DNA of 27,589 nucleotides from Chthonomonadaceae bacterium (GTDB taxonomy: Bacteria; Armatimonadota; Chthonomonadetes; Chthonomonadales; Chthonomonadaceae): the NCBI GenBank assembly GCA_014377395.1, contig JACMPS010000157.1, positions 1 to 27,589 on the forward strand, written 5' to 3'. Of this stretch, positions 24,673-27,589 are shown piece after piece; the first letter of the stretch is position 1; every line of letters starts with the position of its first letter. A program made the translations under genes and the position numbers. A model generated the notes under the pieces. The model did not search any database. It saw only the letters and a program-made list of their open reading frames with translations, and was not told the DNA's origin.

Positions 24673-25053
24673 CTAGTGCTTCTCCCCAAAGCCGACAATC
24701 GCCACGCCAAGCGTGATCACCAGTGTACCGAGCCAGCGCGTCATTGTCACAGTTTCTCCCAGATAATATTTGGCAAGAATGGCTCCGAGCAGGTAACTCA
24801 AAGCGGTCAGCGGCAACACAAAACTAAAGTCGGCTTGCTTGAGAGATAGGGCGTAAAGAATAAAATAGAGCGTCATCAGAGCGACACCGACTACCACCTG
24901 AAAGTTCGTAATCGTGCCGCGAATCTGTTCCCACAAACCGCCGACAATCGCGTTGGTCTGGCGCATCCCTTTGGAGAGCATTGCCTCACCGACTGAAACG
25001 GCGGCTGTCGAAAACAGCATCATAATGACGACTTTGATTTTTGCGGGACTCAT
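24673..25053 (-). CDS. 4-TM EamA/DMT-type small transporter
   Basis: The 126-residue protein has four predicted membrane segments (about 8-27, 48-68, 75-94, 103-121) and the drug/metabolite-transporter signature region FSFVLPLTALSYLLGAILAKYYLGETVT. It is half the size of a full EamA transporter, similar to SMR and ArnE/ArnF-type subunits, so it probably works as a dimer. Its coupling with an inner-membrane lipid glycosyltransferase suggests a flippase role for the glycolipid or its donor, by analogy with ArnE/F; this is inference. It is divergent from dtd, with a 114-nt shared upstream region. Confidence 0.82.
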   Translation of the reverse strand: MSPAKIKVVIMMLFSTAAVSVGEAMLSKGMRQTNAIVGGLWEQIRGTITNFQVVVGVALMTLYFILYALSLKQADFSFVLPLTALSYLLGAILAKYYLGETVTMTRWLGTLVITLGVAIVGFGEKH

Positions 25054-25167
25054 TTTTTAAGGAATACTCGCCTTCGCCGTTGAATTAACTAAGAACAAAC
25101 AGAGATTGATTCTCTTTGTGACAAAATTTCTCTCAGAATGTAGCACAGACAGGCGGTTCAGGTCAAG

Positions 25168-25617
25168 ATGCGGGCAGTGGTTCAACGAGTCAGTAAAGCA
25201 AGCGTCACCGTCTCAAGCGAAATCGTAGGCGAGATTGAAACGGGTTTTCTGGTGCTTCTCGGCATCAAAAACGACGATACGGAGGCGGACTTGCTTTATC
25301 TGGTAGACAAGATCGCCAATCTTCGAGTTCTCGAAGACGCGGAAGGACGGATGAATCTTTCTTTGCTCGGTACAGGAGGTTCCGCTCTTGTGGTTTCCAA
25401 TTTCACGCTTTATGCCGACGCCCGCAAAGGTCGGCGTCCTGGCTTTACCGACGCCGCTCCCAGCGAATTTGCGGAGCCATTCTATCATCGCTTTGTGCAA
25501 AAACTCGCCCAAACCGGTGTTTCCGTCCAGTGCGGACGCTTCGGAGCGGAAATGCAAGTCGCGCTCATCAACGACGGCCCCATTACCCTTTTGCTGGACA
25601 GCCGCAAACTGTTTTAG
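25168..25617 (+). CDS. dtd: D-aminoacyl-tRNA deacylase
   Basis: Dtd removes D-amino acids (and glycine mischarged on tRNA-Ala) from tRNA, a proofreading step. The 149-residue length is standard. Signature residues are present: MRAVVQRVSKASVTV at the start, NLRVLEDAEGRMNLSL, the active-site SNFTLYAD (usually SQFTLYAD; Gln replaced by Asn), KGRRPGFTDAA and the Gly-cisPro motif NDGPITLLLDS. The enzyme is a cytoplasmic homodimer. The gene stands alone on the plus strand and is followed by a palindromic repeat. The Q-to-N change in the SQFT motif is unusual but conservative. Confidence 0.97.
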   Translation: MRAVVQRVSKASVTVSSEIVGEIETGFLVLLGIKNDDTEADLLYLVDKIANLRVLEDAEGRMNLSLLGTGGSALVVSNFTLYADARKGRRPGFTDAAPSEFAEPFYHRFVQKLAQTGVSVQCGRFGAEMQVALINDGPITLLLDSRKLF

Positions 25618-25639
25618 ACCGAAAAACAAATGCAGGGGT

Positions 25640-25751
25640 CTTGGCTCCCTCCACTTATGCAAGGGGAGGGCTGGGGTTAGACGATTCTGGAAACGGCAGC
25701 AAACCCCAACTCCCACCTAGCCTCCCCCTTACGTAAAGGGGAGGTAGCAAG
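25640..25751. repeat. MITE-like palindromic repeat pair
   Basis: Two related copies lie in inverted orientation: 25640-25680 (CTTGGCTCCCTCCACTTATG onward to GGGGTTAG) and, on the minus strand, 25751-25700 (CTTGCTACCTCCCCTTTACG onward to TTGGGGTTTG). Each copy is itself nearly palindromic around a central TACGTA/TATGCA, for example CCTCCCCTT and AAGGGGGAGG. The whole element would fold into a long hairpin in DNA or RNA just after dtd. It carries no ORF. It resembles the dispersed 'AGGGGAGG' palindromes seen in several bacterial phyla. Confidence 0.75.
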
Positions 25752-25904
25752 ATTGGTGTGCTTTTATGATTTTTTTTGCGTAACATCAATGACTTCAGGA
25801 AAGGAATCAGGGTGCAATGTCGCGAAACACCGTTTACATGGGGGCATTTTCCCCTGTGATGCCCAACACTTCCTGAACGAAAACAAACCGAAAGGGACAA
25901 CCCA

Positions 25905-26324
25905 ATGGATTTATCTTTGCTCGAAACGTTGCGCCACAAAATTGCAACCGGAAAAGTGTTCTCCGAGATATTTGAGTATTTCTTTGATCACTTCGGCGAA
26001 AAAATGGAGTTTTTCGATGAAGGAGAACCTGCAAAGGACGAACTGCTCTTGAATCTACTCGGACAAATCGGCGGCGCAATCTTCAAGACGGAAAGAGTAA
26101 CCTTAGACCGATTGTGCCTGATGCGGATCGAAAAGTACAATTTTATTCACGGCGGAATGACGATGAATGGTGCCGTCGCCAATGTAATTTATTGTGACGA
26201 CTTACAAAAGGGAATCCTTGTAGTGCATCGTCCGAAAATGAGTCCACCTACTCAGTTCGCCCGCTTCTCCGCCGAGATGCTTGCGCCGAACCTGGTCGCC
26301 GAGTCCTCGGATTTCAAGCACTGA
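25905..26324 (+). CDS. hypothetical protein
   Basis: I do not recognise this 139-residue protein. It is a soluble acidic alpha/beta protein without signal or membrane segments. The N-terminus (MDLSLLETLRHKIATGKVFS) is helical and a central part (FKTERVTLDRLCLMRIEKY) leads to strands around GAVANVIYCDDLQKGILVV. ATG 25905 follows AAAGGGA with 7-nt spacing, which supports expression. The next small gene starts 57 nt after its stop in the same direction, so the two may be co-transcribed. Confidence 0.7.
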   Translation: MDLSLLETLRHKIATGKVFSEIFEYFFDHFGEKMEFFDEGEPAKDELLLNLLGQIGGAIFKTERVTLDRLCLMRIEKYNFIHGGMTMNGAVANVIYCDDLQKGILVVHRPKMSPPTQFARFSAEMLAPNLVAESSDFKH

Positions 26325-26381
26325 TCCGCTTGCTTTGTTGTCGGAGAACGACATAAAACGAAACAGAATGAACGGAAACAT

Positions 26382-26573
26382 ATGAACCTTAAACGTATGC
26401 TCGGCTTCGAAGATGAAATCCCCGAGGATGAGGGAGAAGGTCAGATCGTCATCAGAGTTGAAATCGGAGGAAAGACCTATACGCGCCGCTACCCCGACCT
26501 CCAAACTGCTCAGATGCGCTTTCCCCAATATCTTTCCGATCTGGCAACTCTTCACAGCGATATCGCGGAGTAA
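26382..26573 (+). CDS. small hypothetical protein
   Basis: A 63-residue acidic protein with an EDEIPEDEGEG stretch (residues 10-20) followed by a short beta-hairpin-like part (IVIRVEIGGKTYTRRYPDL, 22-40) and a C-terminal helix. A GGAA sequence about 8 nt upstream is a modest ribosome-binding site. Codon use is like that of its neighbours. No family is recognised. It converges on the next gene, and no clear terminator was found in the 85-nt gap. Confidence 0.6.
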   Translation: MNLKRMLGFEDEIPEDEGEGQIVIRVEIGGKTYTRRYPDLQTAQMRFPQYLSDLATLHSDIAE

Positions 26574-26658
26574 AAAGGGAAATCGCATCCCCTTGAGCCG
26601 TACCCCTTCTCAAAAATTCCTGAGCCGGACACCAAACCCTGAAATTCACTCAGATAGT

Positions 26659-27000
26659 TTATGAAGGTTTTGTTCGCGGGGGAAAAGGCGAGGGAAGGGG
26701 CAGTGTCAAGATTTCCGTAATTGGAAGAATGGAGAGTTGGGCGCGGCTGTCGCCGTCCACGCTCGAACGATCAATCAAAGTCAGAGCCTCTTCCGCCGTC
26801 ACCGGGCGGCCCTCCACATAGTACGGCATATCGCCGCGTACAATCGGCTCGTACAGATTTGAGTCCTGTAAAAACGTGTTCCAGAAGTCTGGGTAGTCCA
26901 CGATAGACTCCACAACCTCCAAACGAGAACCCGCTTCAACCACCTTAAAATTGTCTTCGTCAACTCCATAGTTGTAAACACACGTCACTAGAAATAGCAT
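26659..27000 (-). CDS. small hypothetical protein
   Basis: From ATG 27000 (AGGAG 7 nt upstream) the protein is 113 residues. It is acidic and soluble-looking, with a VYNYGVDEDNFKVVEAGSR segment near the N-terminus and LIDRSSVDGDSRAQLSIL near the C-terminus, then a proline-rich tail LPLPSPFPP. No family is recognised and the first hydrophobic residues (MLFLVTCVY) look like a buried strand rather than a signal peptide. About 195 nt upstream of it (27001-27197) carry no gene I can support. Confidence 0.6.
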   Translation of the reverse strand: MLFLVTCVYNYGVDEDNFKVVEAGSRLEVVESIVDYPDFWNTFLQDSNLYEPIVRGDMPYYVEGRPVTAEEALTLIDRSSVDGDSRAQLSILPITEILTLPLPSPFPPRTKPS

Positions 27001-27197
27001 CGTGATCTCCTCTTCCTCTGTTTGCAAATGCTTTCGATGTGTTACATTTTTAGGACTTGTCGCAATCGTGCTTCGATCTTTGCAGGGTCTCGCAACGTCT
27101 TCATATGCGTCCCCTCTGCTTCTGCTTCCGCAAGACGGGCACCCGCTAAGTCGGGGCGGTACATACAGTATCGTCTCTCCCCGTCACATTACGTGAT

Positions 27198-27374
27198 CTA
27201 CAATGTCTTGTAGTATCTGAATAACGGCAAAGGCACGAAACCCACTTTCTCATAAGCATGGCGAGCGGGGACGTGCAAAGAGTCACCGCCCGTACTAACC
27301 TCCGCATAGTTCATTCCCTGCGCCCGCATTTGTTCCAGCACATAGTAGTATGTTTGTGTGAATTTTAGTGAACG
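27198..27374 (-). pseudogene. C-terminal remnant of a GNAT acetyltransferase
   Basis: The minus-strand frame ending at TAG 27198-27200 encodes YVLEQMRAQGMNYAEVSTGG and then HVPARHAYEKVGFVPLPL, ending RYYKTL. This is the acetyl-CoA-binding end of a GNAT N-acetyltransferase ('v.TG.d..h.pAr..YekaGF'). An in-frame TGA at 27375-27377 closes it upstream and the first two thirds of the domain are missing. The neighbouring transposase end suggests that mobile-element activity caused the loss. Confidence 0.75.
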
Positions 27375-27466
27375 TCAATGAGCAACTTTCGCTCATCATC
27401 AGGGCTAAAACACGGGTTCGGAAATTCTAATCTTTAGACAAACTAACTATTAACCCAAGTTGCTAC

Positions 27467-27589
27467 CTACCCCGTGATAGCAAATGCTAGCACGGTTAAG
27501 AAGACCTTGAGTTCAAAGCCACGTGGGGTCACGGCATGGATCCGTTTCGCAAAGCGTGTGTTGATCTGACTAAACGTGGTTTCGACGCG
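27467..27589 (-). mobile_element. IS transposase C-terminus (IS982-like), cut by window edge
   Basis: The last 40 codons of a minus-strand ORF run in from the window end to TAG 27467-27469. They read RVETTFSQINTRFAKRIHAV and then GFELKVFLTVLAFAI, matching the C-terminal 'R.VE..FSQL..RF.K.i.A....GF..K....iLA' of DDE transposases, most like IS982. The element end may lie near 27453, where ACCCAAGTTGC could be a terminal inverted repeat, but the other end is outside the window. The family call is tentative. Confidence 0.65.

Noticed and set aside
25213..25716. Open reading frame of 167 codons on the minus strand
   Set aside because: Antisense to dtd, a certain gene, and runs into the palindromic repeat.
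27002..27213. Short plus-strand ORFs upstream of the last hypothetical gene
   Set aside because: No ribosome-binding site or domain; they overlap the likely promoter region of the minus-strand gene ending at 26659.

Overview
The window (about 27.6 kb, near 50% GC by eye) is bacterial chromosome, densely coding on both strands. A TamB-like protein of 1,700 residues (translocation and assembly module, outer-membrane biogenesis) indicates a diderm cell envelope. Long-form transaldolase, several divergent regulators and many lineage-specific small proteins would fit Armatimonadota or a neighbouring phylum, but that placement is inference from general impression; no rRNA or taxonomic marker was analysed.

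Layout. (1) 74-2988, plus strand: overlapping operon of an ECF sigma factor, a small single-pass membrane protein (probable anti-sigma factor) and a multi-pass membrane protein. (2) 2956-16681, minus strand, read from high to low coordinates: a 73-residue biotinyl/lipoyl-like protein, ruvB, a hairpin-rich gap, lipA, tamB-like, ABC ATPase plus ABC-2 permease, a TPR/glycosyltransferase/FkbM-methyltransferase fusion, and a stand-alone animal-type protein-arginine deiminase (PAD) catalytic domain. (3) 16792-21145, plus strand: a PMT/ArnT-like membrane glycosyltransferase, a small HTH protein with a near-consensus promoter and a strong terminator, then a sigma-like/TPR fusion protein followed 2 nt later by a 53-residue secreted-peptide ORF and another perfect terminator. 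(4) 21241-22038: gene debris, with a frameshifted carbohydrate-binding-like fragment (minus) abutting an N-terminally truncated AraC-family DNA-binding domain (plus). (5) 22022-25053, minus strand: transaldolase, an HpnI/ceramide-glucosyltransferase-like GT, and a 4-TM EamA-type protein. (6) 25168-27000: dtd, a MITE-like inverted repeat, and three small hypothetical genes. (7) 27198-27589: a GNAT acetyltransferase remnant beside the C-terminal end of an IS transposase cut by the window edge.

The two points most worth attention are the PAD gene and the sigma-like/TPR plus secreted-peptide pair. The PAD keeps every catalytic residue of the vertebrate enzymes and the Ca1 ligands but has lost the Ca2 ligands and the two N-terminal domains. 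The sigma-like/TPR regulator plus downstream peptide has the layout of a peptide-sensing (RRNPP-like) switch, but in a diderm and with a sigma-factor-like output domain. No tRNA, rRNA or CRISPR array was recognised.
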